Notes: generated from the letters alone by a model not told the origin. Positions 1-13,956 are shown, counted from the first letter of the stretch. The stretch: 64,000 nt of DNA from Combretum micranthum (GCA_024138025.1 JAMXBD010000723.1:325001-389000), one strand, 5' to 3'. Numbers and translations: made by a program.

Positions 1-1006
1 TTAATACACAAAATCTTCATTTTGAACTCATCAAACATCTATGTTTACCATGTGAAACAAGGTTCTTCATTCAACCCTTCACCTTACAAAAATTAACTAC
101 TCAAAACCATATCTACTCTACTCATTCCCAACTCCATTTACTCCAACACTACATATTACTTACTTAGCACAAATATCAACTTATAAACCATCAAGATACT
201 CATTCAATACTTAACTAACACATGCATATCATCAAAATTCATATTAACATAAAACTCATATTCTAACATAACCTTAAACTATCAAATATGTTCTTAACAT
301 AACAAACATGTACCTTTAAAATCTTGGACTTGTCTTTATGGTCTTGCCACAAGGAAATGAAGGTCTTGCTTAGAAAAATGTAGGAAATGTTTGGATTTAG
401 GTTAGGTAAGCTTTGGAAGGCTAAAAATGGTATTTTTAGCTTCTATTTTGGATTACTTTGGCTTGTCTGATTTTTCACACGAATTTTGCACAAATTAAAA
501 TTGATAATTATCCAAATATTGACTTTTGCGGTTGCAAAAAATATGCACTTTAGTTGGCTTGGGTTTGGGCTAAATTTTTGACCTATAATTAATGCAACTA
601 AGGGTTATTTGGGTCCAATTTTTTTTTGCTCAAAGTGGAGTTATGTATTAAACATATTTAACTTGTTTCAAACAAATTTTCATACACTTCACTACATATA
701 TAAATTTATAAACTCAATATTTAATTACATTAAGATATATCAATATTTAAACACACTAACACAACACATATACCATATACTAGCATAAATCATATTCATC
801 ATGCTTCATAATCATGCATAAATTCATTAATACATTTATAAAATATAAATTGGGAAATTCATGGCTATTTCATCTAACATATTCATTTTATGTGACAAAT
901 AAATTATAACACACATATACACATATATATCACATAAATTATGTATTTATAACCTATGGATCTTATATATGTGTAAAATAATTATATATATACACATATA
1001 CATTAT
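1..1006. other. AT-rich spacer, no gene seen
   Basis: No open frame of useful length or recognisable domain is visible. The 640-1006 part is mostly TA-rich low-complexity sequence. The first 600 bases have a more even composition and could be old LTR sequence, but I see no partner copy or LTR termini. Confidence 0.5.
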
Positions 1007-1015
1007 AAATATTTA

Positions 1016-1346
1016 AGGTAAATTGCAAAAAACACCCCATAAACTTTAAGGATAGTGCGGATTGACCACTAGTACTTTAAAAAGCGTGTTTTTTTTTAAC
1101 CTCCTAATCCATAAACAATTAGCATAGTGAGGACGTTTGTACTTTTCTATCCAAAAAGTACAACATTTATACGATATCTAATGTATCTTTTGCATGACAT
1201 TTGTACGGATCTATATGGGGAAAAGTATAAAACAATATTTTCAATGGTGCTAAAAGTTTATAAATTAGCGGGTCAAAAAACACGATTTTAAAGTATGGGG
1301 TTAATCTGCACTACCCTTGAAGTTTGGGTGTTTTTGCAATTTTCCC
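1016..1346. mobile_element. Inverted-repeat MITE, Mutator-like, 331 bp
   Basis: The two ends are inverted copies of about 90 bp: the left begins AGGTAAATTGCAAAAAACAC and the reverse complement of the right begins GGGAAAATTGCAAAAACACC. The arms stay alignable through the 'aaagcgtgttttt' and 'aaatcgtgttttt' segments. The flanks are a 9-bp near-duplication, AAATATTTA at 1007-1015 and AAATATTCA at 1347-1355 (8 of 9). A 9-bp target duplication with long terminal inverted repeats is the Mutator-superfamily signature. There is no coding capacity, so this is a non-autonomous element. Confidence 0.8.
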
Positions 1347-2220
1347 AAATATTCATATTATATATATTTTATGTCACTATATATTATGTTATATATATTT
1401 AAGCGATATATGTTAGATATAATTCATACTTTATATGCACTTTATAAGTTACATATATTAGATATAGTCTACTCATTTTATAAATACTTTGCATGTAATC
1501 TTTATTTTAATACATTTATATATTTATAATATGTTAATATATGTGCATCTTATATCAATACATAAAATTATTATAAATATTTGATTTACATACTATATGA
1601 TATGTACGTTGTGTATATATATATCTTATATATGTAGCAAATAAATTAGCTTTATATTGATATATAAATTATGTATATTTTATTTGTTAGATAAGATATA
1701 TATTTTATATATATTATATGTATGTTCTACTTATAAATTATAATATATTATACCTATACATATAATTTATTTCATATACGGATAGTTTTGTCATTTTATA
1801 ATTTAGTTAGACATAATAATATCATATTTTAATAAAACAAGAATAAAAAAATTAACAAGTTTCTAAACAGGTTTAGGCCCTAAACCCAAACACGTTTAAA
1901 TTCATGTCATTTCTAGGTTTGACTCATTTATTAATTATGTAGACTTTTACTTACCCAAATGTTGTGTCATGTCGTATCCGGGTTCATTGGTTGAGTCCCA
2001 AATTGCAAGCATTACGTAAAGATAATGATAAATAGATATAAATGCTGAAATGTACAATATAACAAGGTAATATTTTATGAACCATAAGAATATTAAAAGA
2101 ATAATATTGAAAAGGTTTAATATGAAAAGTAGTAACAAAGAAGTATTAGAAGGAAAATCTTCCAAATTTATATATTATTATATATTAGAGAAACATTGAA
2201 ATATATATATTTATATGAAT
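1347..2220. other. TA-rich spacer
   Basis: Very TA-rich low-complexity DNA with many ATATAT runs. The few short open frames are what this composition gives by chance. No repeat partner or gene was recognised. Confidence 0.5.
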
Positions 2221-3036
2221 ATTAATTTAGTAAATATTTTGCAAAAATAATGAATTTATATGAAAGACTATCATTATTAAAATGTTTTTTTTGGGTAAAA
2301 TCATAATTAATATGTTGATGATATATAATTATAGCTGTTGTAAAATTATTATTTAATCAGATAGAAATATAATACATTGCGATTTTTAGTTGCTATTGGA
2401 GTTCTCCTTAAAATTGTATGGCATATAAAAGGGTAATAATCTTTTAAAATACTAGTGCAAAATACTATAAAACGAAATATCAGGAAATATTAATTTAGAA
2501 ATTATTTTGCACAAATAATGAATTTATATAAAAGACTGTCATTATTAACATGGTTTTTTCTTTGGGTAATATCATAATTAATATGTTGAAAATATATAAT
2601 TATACTTGTGGTAAAAATTATTATTTAATCATATAGAAATATAATAGAATGCGATTTTCAGTTGCTACTAGAGTTCTCCTCAAAATTATATGGCATATAA
2701 AAAGGGTAATAATCTTTTAAAATACTAGTGCAAAATACTATAAAACAAAATATCATGAAATATATATATTAATATTAATTTAGAAAATGTTTTGCAAAAA
2801 TAGTGAATTTATATGAAAGACTATCATTATTAACATTCTTTTCGGGTAATATCATAATTAAAATGCTGATAATATATAATTATACTTGTGGTATGAATTA
2901 TTATCTAATCATATAGATATATAATACACTACGATTTTTAGTTGCTACTGGAGTTCTCCTTAAAATCATATGGCATATAAAAGGGCAATAATCTTTTAAA
3001 ATACCAATGCAAAATACTATAAACGAAATATCATGT
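2221..3036. repeat. Three tandem copies of a 268-285 bp unit
   Basis: The unit starting ATTAATTTAG recurs at 2221, 2489 and 2774. Each copy carries the same landmarks in order: TTTTGCA..AATA/GTGAATTTATAT, a GACTRTCATTATTAA block, GTTGCTAYTGGAGTTCTCCT, ATGGCATATAAAA and CAAAATACTATAAA. The copies differ by scattered substitutions and small indels. No function is evident; it looks like a short satellite-like local triplication. Confidence 0.85.
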
Positions 3037-5273
3037 ATTTTAGCATTGAATCATGAGACTAAGTACATTTGTTACATGAACATTAGCTAATTTTTCAATT
3101 AACTACTCCTACTTTTATCTCGTTAATTTTGATATCCAATTTGACTTTTTTTTTAGATTATTTATACTACTAATATTATCTATATTATATTAACTCTTTA
3201 TATTAATTGTGCATCCAATTGATTTTTCAACCAATTTTAGAATCATGTGACAATTACTTTGATAAAGATATTCTAATCAAATATATGTCTATATATTTAC
3301 AATTACAGACTATATTTGTGCTAACTCCATTTGCAATATGTCATTTCTCTTACTTATATGTATTCTAGATAGAATATCATCATTAACATAATCACCTGGG
3401 CACATGATAGTCCATAGATAAAAAAATAATGGTAATTAGATAGACAATTTTAGACATAATTCATATAGGTAGTACTGTTACATTTGAAAAATTCAATTGG
3501 ATAGTTAAAATTAATAAGCTCAAAATTTAAATAAATTAATTACAAAATCAAAATTCACGTATTGAAAACAACGTTATCACTAAATTGTATATCACTTCAG
3601 CACAAATCGGTGTTTTCAGTCTAAAATTTGAAATGAAGGAAGGATACTGGTAGGGGATACATTACGCCGTTGTGAAATGAAGAAAGCATGGGAATTCCGG
3701 CGACGGGGACCACGGTCCATCATCCATGCGAAAGAATCCACGAAACCACAAACCGGTGGGTGGGCAACTAACAATCTACAGATTTTTTTTTTTTTTTCAA
3801 AATTTCTAATTTTCGGTTTCAGACCCCACTCCAACGTTCGACTTACGTTTCTCAAATTCTTTTACAGTTTGTCGCATTTAAACTGACGCAATCTCCTTTG
3901 CCAACAACCCTTCTCATTCATCCTATGTTAATAAAGAAACGGTCCCTCAAAATCGAGTGTGCATGCCCTAGGATTTAAGGAACAGTTTTTCAACTTTTTA
4001 ATTGCACTTTTCATTTCATTTGACAATTTATTTCTGTGAGAAAAGAAAAGAAAGTAATGTAAGATTTTGTATTCTGGATGAGAATAAGAATGAGTAGAAT
4101 CCCAAATTAAGTGACAATTCCAATCCCATGGTAGAGAGCAACGACAAAAGGTTTGTTTGTTTAGCTTTTCTAGATAGATACAGACACTTTTTTCAAATTT
4201 TTTCTAACAAAATATTTATTAAAAAATTAATATAGATAAAAAATTAGCAGTTCTCATAAAAAAATCAAATAGATCAGATATAAATAAAAAATAAATACAA
4301 ATTGGATATATTTACACGTATCATTTTGATACAGATGAAAAACAAACCATCCAAACAAACCCAAAATCATAGTTTTATGTCAGTGCAAACTCATGCTACT
4401 TTGATACACTCTCGGTCTCATAAAAATGCATAATGTCTATATAACAACATTTGTACTATTATTTATACATGCTTGTAATATAAAATTGAACATGAGATAA
4501 TATATCAGATGTATAATGTACAATAAAGAGGAAAAATTCTACGGTTCTACGACGGTTACAATAGGACTAGTTTCATCACATCATTTAACGGTTCAGAACT
4601 ATTTCAACTGTGATCGGAATCCATAAATTTTTTACACTAATTATTTTAGAATTAATGTAATTATAGTAATAGTGGTAGTACAAGACCATAGAAGATCCGA
4701 TAACGAGATGCATTATATAATACATTATAATTTAGTTGTCAAACATATATACTAATATATTGTTAAATAGACCTTTTAAACTCTAAAGTTTGAGGATTCA
4801 ATAATGGTTTAAGGCCATATGCACCTTTTCAAAATAATAAAAAGGGAAGTTTATTCCAAGTAGGTGTTTACTAATAAAGATGTATTAATCTGCTGGAAGG
4901 ATGATTTAAATCAGTTGGGCCTAACAAGTTTTCAATTCATTTGTCCTACACTTACAAAACAAAATACGGTTAGTGAATGCTAGGGGTTGTCCTGCAAGAG
5001 TAAAGTAATAGCAAGATGGTAACGGCCAAGAAAAGAAAAAAAAGGATGGTAATGGTAGTTTTATCATTGATTGAGAAAGTAGATCAATACAAATAAAGAA
5101 GTTGCCTTCTAATTATTTAGAAAAGTAAGATACTCTAAATTTTCGTATAAGCGTAGACAATAGGCAAATGGTTTAGTTACCCAAAATATATGAGTGGCTT
5201 TGCAATCGATCATTAAGACAACAAGAGGCTATTGAGCAGCTACCAAGCAAGACAACTTGTCTTAACTTTGCAA
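3037..5273. other. Intergenic, no gene seen
   Basis: The stretch 3640-3900 is less AT-rich and holds overlapping short frames on both strands, but neither shows a recognisable domain. The rest is AT-rich spacer with no matching repeat in the window. Confidence 0.45.
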
Positions 5274-5282
5274 ACTTTGATA

Positions 5283-5561
5283 AGGTAAATTACACTGGAA
5301 GATCACAACTTTTAGGGATAAGTTTATTTGAGGTCACAACGTTTAAGGGTAAGTTTATTTGAGATCACAACATTTAAGAAGTGAGTCAATTGAGATCGTC
5401 ATTGACATATGTTATAACATGGCGGATCTTCTGAGTTTTAATTAAATTTTTTTCTTGTTGACACATGTTAATTGTAACTTTCATTAACCAAATTCTCTAA
5501 ACGTTGTGACCTCAAATCAACTTACTCCTAAATGTTGCCATCTTCCATTGTAATTTACTTT
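5283..5561. mobile_element. Inverted-repeat MITE, Mutator-like, 279 bp
   Basis: The left arm (AGGTAAATTACACTGGAAGA) and the reverse complement of the right arm (AAAGTAAATTACAATGGAAG) are near-identical and stay alignable through the 'tttgaggtcacaacgttta' block. The flanks are ACTTTGATA (5274-5282) and ATTTTGATA (5562-5570), an 8-of-9 target duplication. Part of the left arm is repeated in direct orientation (GTTTATTTGAGRTCACAAC near 5325 and 5357). Non-coding; terminal motif shared with 6036-6373. Confidence 0.8.
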
Positions 5562-6035
5562 ATTTTGATATGTTAATAGTTTCATGTTAGGATGACTTAC
5601 AAATGGGAAAGCTGAAAACCACACATTTTAAGCTTGTTTGTTTTAAGAAGAACATTTTTAAAAAAAAATGCATATGTTTTTTTTTTTTTATCTTTAATTG
5701 TATGTTAAGCTGAACACATCTTTTTAAATGGAAAATATTTCCCCTACGAAAAAATTATGTGGTCCCACTTGTTATTTATGAGATACCATAAATTATTTAG
5801 TGAATAGTATTTATGTCCAATAGTGATTACACCATTGAAATACTTATTATATTAAGTTATTAACTTTTATAATTATTTTAGTTGCTCAGATATTAACTTA
5901 GATAATCCTATTGATGGAACTATAGAAGCTCCCTTCCTTTACAAGTGAAATATTTTTCTTTTCATGGGAAAATCTCAACATTCGAAAATGGAAAAAAAAA
6001 AAACAACTTACACTTTATTTATACACTATATTATG

Positions 6036-6373
6036 AGGTAAATTACATAAAAATGTATCAATATTTAAGCGTAAATTATTTGAGGTATCAACATTTCGCA
6101 AAATTTATTTAAGGCATCAACGTTTTAAGTTGTTAGAAAGAGGAATCGACGTTTTGCAAAGTAAGTCAAATAAGATATTAATAATTGACCATTAACAAAA
6201 CTTTAATTGAAATAATAATCCAAATGTTGATAATTTAACTGAATTTGCAAAATGTTCATACCTCATTTGATTCACTTTAAAAAATGTTGATTTCTTTTTT
6301 TAATCACTCAAAATGTTGATACATTAAATGAATTTATCTTTAAACATTGATATTTACTAGTGTAATTTACACC
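6036..6373. mobile_element. Inverted-repeat MITE, Mutator-like, 338 bp
   Basis: The left end AGGTAAATTACATAAAAATG and the reverse complement of the right end GGTGTAAATTACACTAGTAA are inverted copies. The interiors carry 'tatcaacattt'-type blocks on both arms. The flanks TATATTATG (6027-6035) and TATACTATG (6374-6382) match at 8 of 9 positions. The arms are more decayed than in the 5283 element, but the termini suggest the same or a sister family. Confidence 0.75.
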
Positions 6374-6382
6374 TATACTATG

Positions 6383-9300
6383 TTTTACACAAAATTCATA
6401 TCAAACACAGAAAAGTCTTCAATGTTTTTTTACAAAAAAAATCAAACACATAAAAACATGTCAAATTTAAGAAAAATATCTTTATAGTAAAATTTATTCT
6501 ATTAATAAAATGTTTTTCTTAAAGCAAACGAGGTCTTAGTCTTTATTGTTTGTCACTTTTTTATTTGGGTCACCAAAATATTCTTCTTTCAACTAGTTCA
6601 ATCCTCAATGCTTTTCAAAATAAAAAAAATGAGGACTTCCATTAACTTCATGTAATATTTTTTTCATTCATTTTTAAAATGTGTTAGCTTTTAATGCAAA
6701 AATAAGAACCCTATAGTTGTTACTTGCCACCAAAATGTTAAAAGGTGGTTAACCACTACTTAAGGGGTTAAGCAACCTTTTCATAGTGGTGGCTAATAAT
6801 TACTTCTAAGTTTTAAGTTGATGGCAATAATATGAAAAGATTAGTTTTTTTTTTAAGACTTACCACGATAAGTAGGTTATGAGACTAAACTATGATGGTG
6901 AATTGCTATCTACTACCATGCAAATTAGAAAAAAGAAACAAAATAATTGATGAGATTATAGGTCGAAATGTGATTTTTTTTTATTTTCCTTTTACTTACT
7001 TTTTATGGGTGGTGCATATCCACATGTGCATATGCACAAATGTGCAAAGATACACACATTTGAAATAGAGTAGCATCGTGCAATAGACTAGCATTCGAAC
7101 TCCCTAAAAATTTGGGTGAAAAAACGAATAAACATAATAGTAGATTATATAAATTATTAAGATCAATTAGCTAATATATAAAATGCATGTTGGAAGAGTC
7201 AAATGAGTTATCAAAGTTTCCCTAGGATTGCCTTTGGGTATTTCCTATGCAACATAGGTGTAAAGCGAAGAAGGCCTCTTGTAACACCCCGCGGGGGGGT
7301 GTGTGTTGGTGTTGATTTGTTTCTAAGACATCAATGAGCAAAAAAGTGAGCCCTGTAAGTTGGATTATGCATGTGTTTGTGGATTTTGAGATGAGATTAA
7401 TTGATAAACATCTGACATAACATATGTATTGATGAGCGTAGTTAGTTTGAGATCAATATTTGCGAAAACGTAATCATGGATTGGATTTTTGTAGCCTTTG
7501 AAGGGGAAAACTCCTTAGATGCTATGCCATTTAGTCAAGTATGCCATTATACATGGCTTAGTGGTTTAATGATATGAAGAAGTAGTGGTTGATAAAAGTC
7601 AGTTTAAGTAGGGGTAAGGTTGCAAAGAAGTAATTTGGTAGAATCAAATATCATTTAAATAATTATATAAGGATTATGCTCCCAATAGATGTTATTGTAG
7701 TGATGTACATTAGATGACATTTCAATCTAGAATTTTGCATGTGTCTACCAGAGTATAAATAACTTGATATCTTAGAACATTTACTACTCTTTATATTATA
7801 ACTTAATCAGTCTTATTTGTTACATTTAGAAATTATAGGTTTATGCTTATCTTATTAAAGACTTTTTTTCAAGGTAATTATTATTAGGCTTGAAGCTCTA
7901 GAGAAAACAGGAATTGGGCCTACATATTCCTATCGATGTAAGAATTTGCAACAAACTAGCCATACCTTTGGTTTTAGGTTATGACAACAAAATTTTATAA
8001 AATCGAGTTATGGGAGTCTAACATTCAAAGCTCTTGTTAAATGTTTATGGGATTTAATTCTAGATCATCATCATCATCATTTGCTTTTCTTTATTTAGCG
8101 ACTTCACTTTCATTTCATTCTTTATATCTCCTCTTTCTTTGTTATCCCTCTTCATATTGTAGAAAGAGTAAATAAAATGTGTAGTAACATAGCTATTGCA
8201 CAAAATCAAGATTATATACAATGGTTACAAAAATTTCTTTAAGTGAATGAAAAATGGCATTATCAAGCATTACATGAAATGCAAGAAGTAATGATTATTA
8301 ATTTGTGTCTACCCTTAGTAATATTTGAAGCCATGGAAGAGATTAATGATTTACCTACATTATTCACCCAAGAAAATCAATAAAAAAAAAGGTTAAAAAG
8401 GGAGGAATCTATTGGATATTATAAACATTGTTTGGACTATCAAATGATAAAAATGAAAACATAGGTAATGGTTTTATGGAAACAATTTATTTGGGCATAT
8501 ATATCAAGAATTCTTGAATACGATAGTGTTAATGATCTTCATATTCTATTAAAAGGTAGGGTTATTCATGTAATATAGAATGGGAGACAATGATCTCAGC
8601 ACTCAAGTTAAGTTAAGGTAGTTTCCTAATACTCTAGATTATAGATGATTTTCTCCCTAATGATGTGCCATGATGTCCTTTCTATAATCTTGAAATCATG
8701 ATTTACATTATACAAAGAAGTTAGACACTTGTTATTTATGTTAGGTTTCTTCCTTCCTAAGTATACAAATCTAGAGCAAGAGTTATTGATTAATGTTAGA
8801 ATAGCATTTTTTGGTTTGACAATCTACCATCTTCAACATTAAAGACAAGGTTTCTCAAAGGTTTGGGTTATTATTGTGATGTAACAATGGATTAAGGAAA
8901 GTATATAATAATGGGTTAAAAACTAGCATTTGGTTAAAAATAAGATTCTAGCTGCTCAATTTTATTGATTTTGAAATTTGATATAGTAAAAATTTATTCA
9001 AACAAGGTAGTACTTAAAAAGGATTAAAGAATAGAGATGAGAATATATCTAAATTCTTGATTTTTCATGAATGAAAATCAATTACATTTTCTTTAGCTAA
9101 GACAACTTAATATTGGCTAATAACTTAACTAACTTTTAAAACATTAAACTAATATGAAATGACACAAGTAATAACTCAGTTATAATTAATATAATGCTAC
9201 TTTTATAATTAATATTGCCGTATATTTTCATTGAGATATTTTTTGAATCATAACAATAACCCCATCCTTTGAAGAACCTTGTACCCCAAGGCTTAAGACA

Positions 9301-9722
9301 GTTGATGGTGCTTATGTGTTTGGATCTGCATAGTAAAGGAGGAAGAAACTTAAGAAAAGGAATATTTGTTTGATTTGTCTCAATGTAACGGCTAATTACT
9401 AAAAAATTCTCCATTTTCTTACACCTATCTATTTCCACGTGCTAGCTTCTTTACGTACTGCAAAGTTAAGTCTCAAGGTTATGGCAGGAAGATTATGATA
9501 CGTTGTTAGAGAAATATCATATGGAGTATCACGGAACTCTTTGGCTTAGGCTGCTTGATGAGATAATCCGTTCATACATTTTATATTACATGAAATAACC
9601 TCTATGTCCTGATAAAATAACCACCAACACTACCTTGTTCAAGAATTCTCATAGCATGTTGGGTAAAATGTTTTCCAATAAAATACCATTACTCATGTTT
9701 TCATCCATCTATTTGTATAAAG
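6383..9722. other. Intergenic with unassigned sequence
   Basis: No supported gene. A G/C run at 7288-7301 within a TGTAACACCCC context resembles the start of some plant LTRs, but no partner end was found. Between about 8160 and 8900 the plus strand reads as a fairly protein-like frame broken by several stops, with no domain I recognise. The rest is AT-rich spacer. Confidence 0.4.
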
Positions 9723-9920
9723 TTTGTAACATCTAGTAGATTCTTTCCCTTTTTCACTTATTTCTTTCATTTCTGGGTAAACAATGTGAAAAATTTATCT
9801 ATCTCTACCATATTTCAAAATTTGTAACATCTAGTAAGTTCTTTCTCTTTTCACTTATTTCTTTCATTTCTTGAGTAGATCATGTGAAAGTTTTATCTGT
9901 CTCTACCACATTTCAAAATT
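9723..9920. repeat. Two-copy 98-bp tandem duplication
   Basis: The unit beginning TTTGTAACATCTAGTA occurs at 9723 and again at 9821. Both copies continue through a CACTTATTTCTTTCATTTCT segment and a TTTATCTRTCTCTACCAYAT segment, and the array ends with a third partial TTTGTAA. This is a simple local duplication without coding potential. Confidence 0.8.
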
Positions 9921-11414
9921 TGTAAAGATTGGCCACAAATTAATGATCATCATTTCCTATGGTGTATCTAATGCTTGATGCTGATATATTGCATTTCATT
10001 CAAGAAAAGTTTGCGATCCGTTTAAATAACTTTGATTTATTTTAACAATCACTTTAGATCACATTTCTTCCATTTCTTAATGATATCGCGAACAAAAATA
10101 GATGAAAGGAATGAAATGAAAATGAAGATCACTAAATAATGCAAAAGTAAATGATAAGATGTTGATGACATAACAAATTCTACTTCTCTTGATGAAAGAA
10201 AAGAAAATAAAAAAGTTAAACTATCCTAGCTTTAGTTTCATAACATTTGAACTTCAATATAACATTGGGATAATCTTTGAAACAATAGGGTGGAGGGTGG
10301 GGGATCTAAGTTCTTAATCTTGTTTAAATATGAGCCTTTAACCTAAAAGGTGTGCTAGTTCGTCGTATATTTTTACCTTAGCTAGAATAAATAAGGTTCA
10401 CTCCTATCCACTTTAACTTTAGATCCAAAACCTTTACTTACTTGAAAAAAAAAAAAAAACCAAAAATATAACAACCACTAAGAATCCTCACTACAACACA
10501 TAGACATACACCATACTTTAAGAACATTTACATACTTAAAATTGATGTACAAACAACCATTTAAATATCTTATTACCTACATACTTGAAATCACTTTGAC
10601 TCCCTAACAAACATTTATATAATTACACAATTAATCTTGGTAAGGGTTCACAAATATTGTATGGAAAATATGATTAGTGAAAGATGACATAAATTTTGGT
10701 TTGATGAAATAAAAAGAATCAAACTTAGAGACATAAATGGATTTGCTTTCATCATAATTTTTATGCATCCGCACTAAGTTCACTATGGGAGTTTGAATGT
10801 GGAATTTTCCCAAAATATAGTTAAGTCTTGATATTTGATAGCAAAAATTCAAATTTCAAATATCATAACTTTTTCCAAGAATCATGATGTTTAAAATATA
10901 AATTATATATATTAGATTATGATTATATTTGTTTACAATTGATCAAAATCGTTAATCATGAATGGAGTGTGACCTAAACACATTGAACCGTTCAAATATT
11001 TGATTAAAAATTGCAAATGTTTAAGTTTTTTGTTTAAAAAAAAGGTTTATAGTTCAATAAGTCTAGACTTAACATAAGTTGGTTTGGATTAACTTGCATT
11101 GCTAACATTAAGAGTCTGAATAAACTCTAGTTGATCTATATTATCAACTTGCATTGTCACATTCTATTTTGTTTTGTTCTCTCTCCTTCTTTCTGTCTTT
11201 TTTTTTTTTTTTTTTCCTCAATGAGATAGTTTAGACTTTTTCATGGAAGGTTTGGACCTTTCATATAAACTCTATAAGTCTCCCTCTTTTGCTCATGTTT
11301 AATATGGATATCACTATAATTAATCATTGAATTTTTTAAACACAAAGTTTATGTTATAGATTATATAATTGACAATCTAATATAATAGATATCATTACCC
11401 TAAACGACTAATCA
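9921..11414. other. Intergenic, no gene seen
   Basis: AT-rich spacer with homopolymer runs (poly-A near 10450, poly-T near 11200). The short open frames match no family I know. Confidence 0.45.
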
Positions 11415-11422
11415 TCTTATTC

Positions 11423-12605
11423 TAGTGTTCATAGGATTGTTCATTGAACCAAACCAATCGAACTGAACTAAACCAAACTGAATCGCAAAATATGGTTTTT
11501 TTTATATTTCAGTTCGGTTTGTGATTCGATTTAGAAATAGTCCAAATAGTTACAGTTTGGTTTGATGGATCGAACGGAACCGAACAGTTTGAACTCAAAC
11601 CAAACCATCGAATCGAATCAAACCATTTAAACTGGAAATAAACTACTTCACATTAAAAGAAATAAAAAAAAGCCACCTTGTTTATTTATAAATTTGAGCA
11701 TTAGATATTAGGGTTACATGTGATATTTCATTGTAATATCACATATATGTAGTATGTTAGAATAGACTTGAAATAACCACAAAAAAAAAAAAAAAGAATA
11801 GACTTGGAATGGGATTACAATTCTAAATGCAGATAACATTCTTATGTTTCGATGCATCTTTAAAAAGGAATTGAGTAAGCTTTTAATATGTAGATTTATT
11901 AGAAGAAATTGTTATTTTGTTTCAATTTATAAAATGTAAATTACATTTTTAACCACATTAATGTTATTTATAAATATAAATGTTGTATATATATTTCGTA
12001 TATATTACATAATACACCATTAAATATATTATATATTATTAATATTAAACAAGCAATCTTTTATTTGTCTCAAAAGTTTTCCAGTATATTTTCTTATTTT
12101 ATTAATTTTAAGTTCTTCCTAAAACTAGTAGACATGCATTAAATTAAAATAAAGCAATATAATTGAGTTTAGAACCATACAATCATTTAATCGGTATAAC
12201 AAAAATTTAAATAGGTTATAAGGGAAGAATATTATAAATATGGAATTAATGTAAAAGTATTATTTTCTTTAGTTAGTGTTATGGATTTATTAAAAATATA
12301 CATTAATTGAAATTTGCATTGAAAAATACTTCTAAAACAGGATAATATGTATATATAAATTATTAAATGCACGACTTGATGTAATAACAAGTAACTTTAA
12401 TTCCTGTACAACGTTCCTCAATATAAACATATTTTCCTTTTCTTAGGAACTCAAATGACTATTAATATTATTTATTAAAAATAAATACTTTTAAAAGCGG
12501 TTTAATTTAAAATCCCGAATCGTTAAAAGCAGTTTCGGTTCATTAAGGGTTTGTTCGGTTCAATTCGACCCTGAACTGAACCAAACTGAACCATAAACAC
12601 CCTTA
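11423..12605. mobile_element. Possible hAT-like non-autonomous element with GGTTCGGTT-type ends
   Basis: Both ends hold degenerate repeats of GGTTCGGTT/AACCGAACC type: 11440-11630 on the left and 12500-12595 on the right. The left terminus TAGTGTTCAT and the reverse complement of the right terminus TAAGGGTGTTTAT resemble the TAGGGGTGTTCA ends of plant hAT-type elements. The interior is AT-rich and non-coding. I could not find an 8-bp target duplication, so the exact ends and the class are uncertain. Confidence 0.4.
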
Positions 12606-13381
12606 GTGTTGACACTAATATTAATCATTGATACAATTGGTCCACTATATGGTCAACAAAAGTGTTTTCTACTAGTATATGACCAATACTTATAACACTT
12701 TGGCATACTTAGCATAGGCACAAGCACATTGAGTAGATATAATAATAGTCATATCCTTTTTAATTTCATTAGTATAATCCCATACACAATCATACATACA
12801 AGCAACAACAAGGAAGCTCACCTCATTTGTGTGCTTGATAGCCTGTAAGTGCTATAGATAAATATTACAATGTTTTCCTATATTCTAGCATGTATCATTA
12901 TAGAATTTGTTCATAAATGCTTCAATTTATTATCTTAATCCTTTCGATCTTTAAAAACTTCAAAGTCTATTTTAATTGAAATGGTGTAAGTTTTAAAGAT
13001 TTAAGATAAGGGATGCGGAAATATAAATTACACAATTGGGCTAACAAAAAACAAAGTGGTTCACCTAATTTAAATTAGATCGACTGAATTAAGCTTTGCC
13101 CCCTAAGATAATGTGGTCCTTATATTGTAGTATATTATAATTTTACACTTTGGTTAGGTGCTTTACGAATCATTGTTAAATTCAAAAGGTATGTCTAAAT
13201 CTTAAACCCTAATTTACTACTTTTTATTGTTTTTTCTGGGAAAGTTTTATCATTAATTTGAGTCAACACTCTCAAGAGGTGATTTTTTGAGTAATGGCCC
13301 TCATTTCTTATATTCAAGAAGAATAAATTATTATGGTACCTTTTTAGGCTATTGGATTACGTCACTCCTGAATTCCTAGTA
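12606..13381. other. Intergenic, no gene seen
   Basis: AT-rich spacer between the GGTTCGG-rich element and the short LTR element. No domain or repeat partner recognised. Confidence 0.4.
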
Positions 13382-13769
13382 TGACACAGCGCGGGAAGCG
13401 TGAAGAAAACAAGATCTATTTCACCGAGTTAGATCTTCAAAATAGCAATAAGGTTAAATCCATAACCTTAAGAATAACACAGAGGACACTCCTCTAAAAG
13501 GGTTTTTAATTCAATAATATCAAATGTTCTAATCAATAAAGACAAGCCTAAAGTTTATTTATACTATTACATAAGGAATTATAAAAGATAAGATCTAAAA
13601 AGGAAAATAATAAATACAACAAATATAAATAAATAATATAATCGACAATTAACGTTGGAAATAAAAGCTTGTAGCCTATAATTAATATTGGCTGTTTCAA
13701 AAACTCAAAAGTTGAAACTGTTAGTAATAAAGACCATCTTTAATTGAGATTCCATTGCTGTATTATTCT
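13382..13769 (-). repeat. 3' LTR of the gag-only element
   Basis: Direct-repeat partner of 15057-15423. On the plus strand it begins TGACACAGCGCGGG, where the partner begins TGCAACATAGG. The inner end is set by loss of similarity just after TATTATTCT. A perfect 8-bp-stem hairpin (AGAACTCA, loop ATCC, TGAGTTCT; 13782-13801) lies immediately inside the element. Confidence 0.65.
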
Positions 13770-13956
13770 CTACTACTACAAAGAACTCAATCCTGAGTTC
13801 TCGTTTGAATATAACAGCGAATTGTCTAGGTAAAAAGGAAATATATTAGTCCAAATCTCTTTGACACCTACATCAACTTCATATAATTCTTGTAATGGCT
13901 CGAACTTACAACCTCAGCATCTAAAGTCACCAGAAGATTGGCCATCTCTTCCTCAT

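Noticed and set aside
3616..3886. Overlapping 79- and 69-residue frames on opposite strands in a less AT-rich patch
   Set aside because: No domain, no splice partners and no homologue recognised; overlapping antisense frames are expected by chance here.
7288..7301. TGTAACACCCC next to a G run, like the start of some gypsy LTRs
   Set aside because: No matching CA end, target duplication or second copy found in the window.
9136..9438. 100-residue minus-strand frame
   Set aside because: No recognisable motif and composition typical of chance frames; no flanking gene signals.
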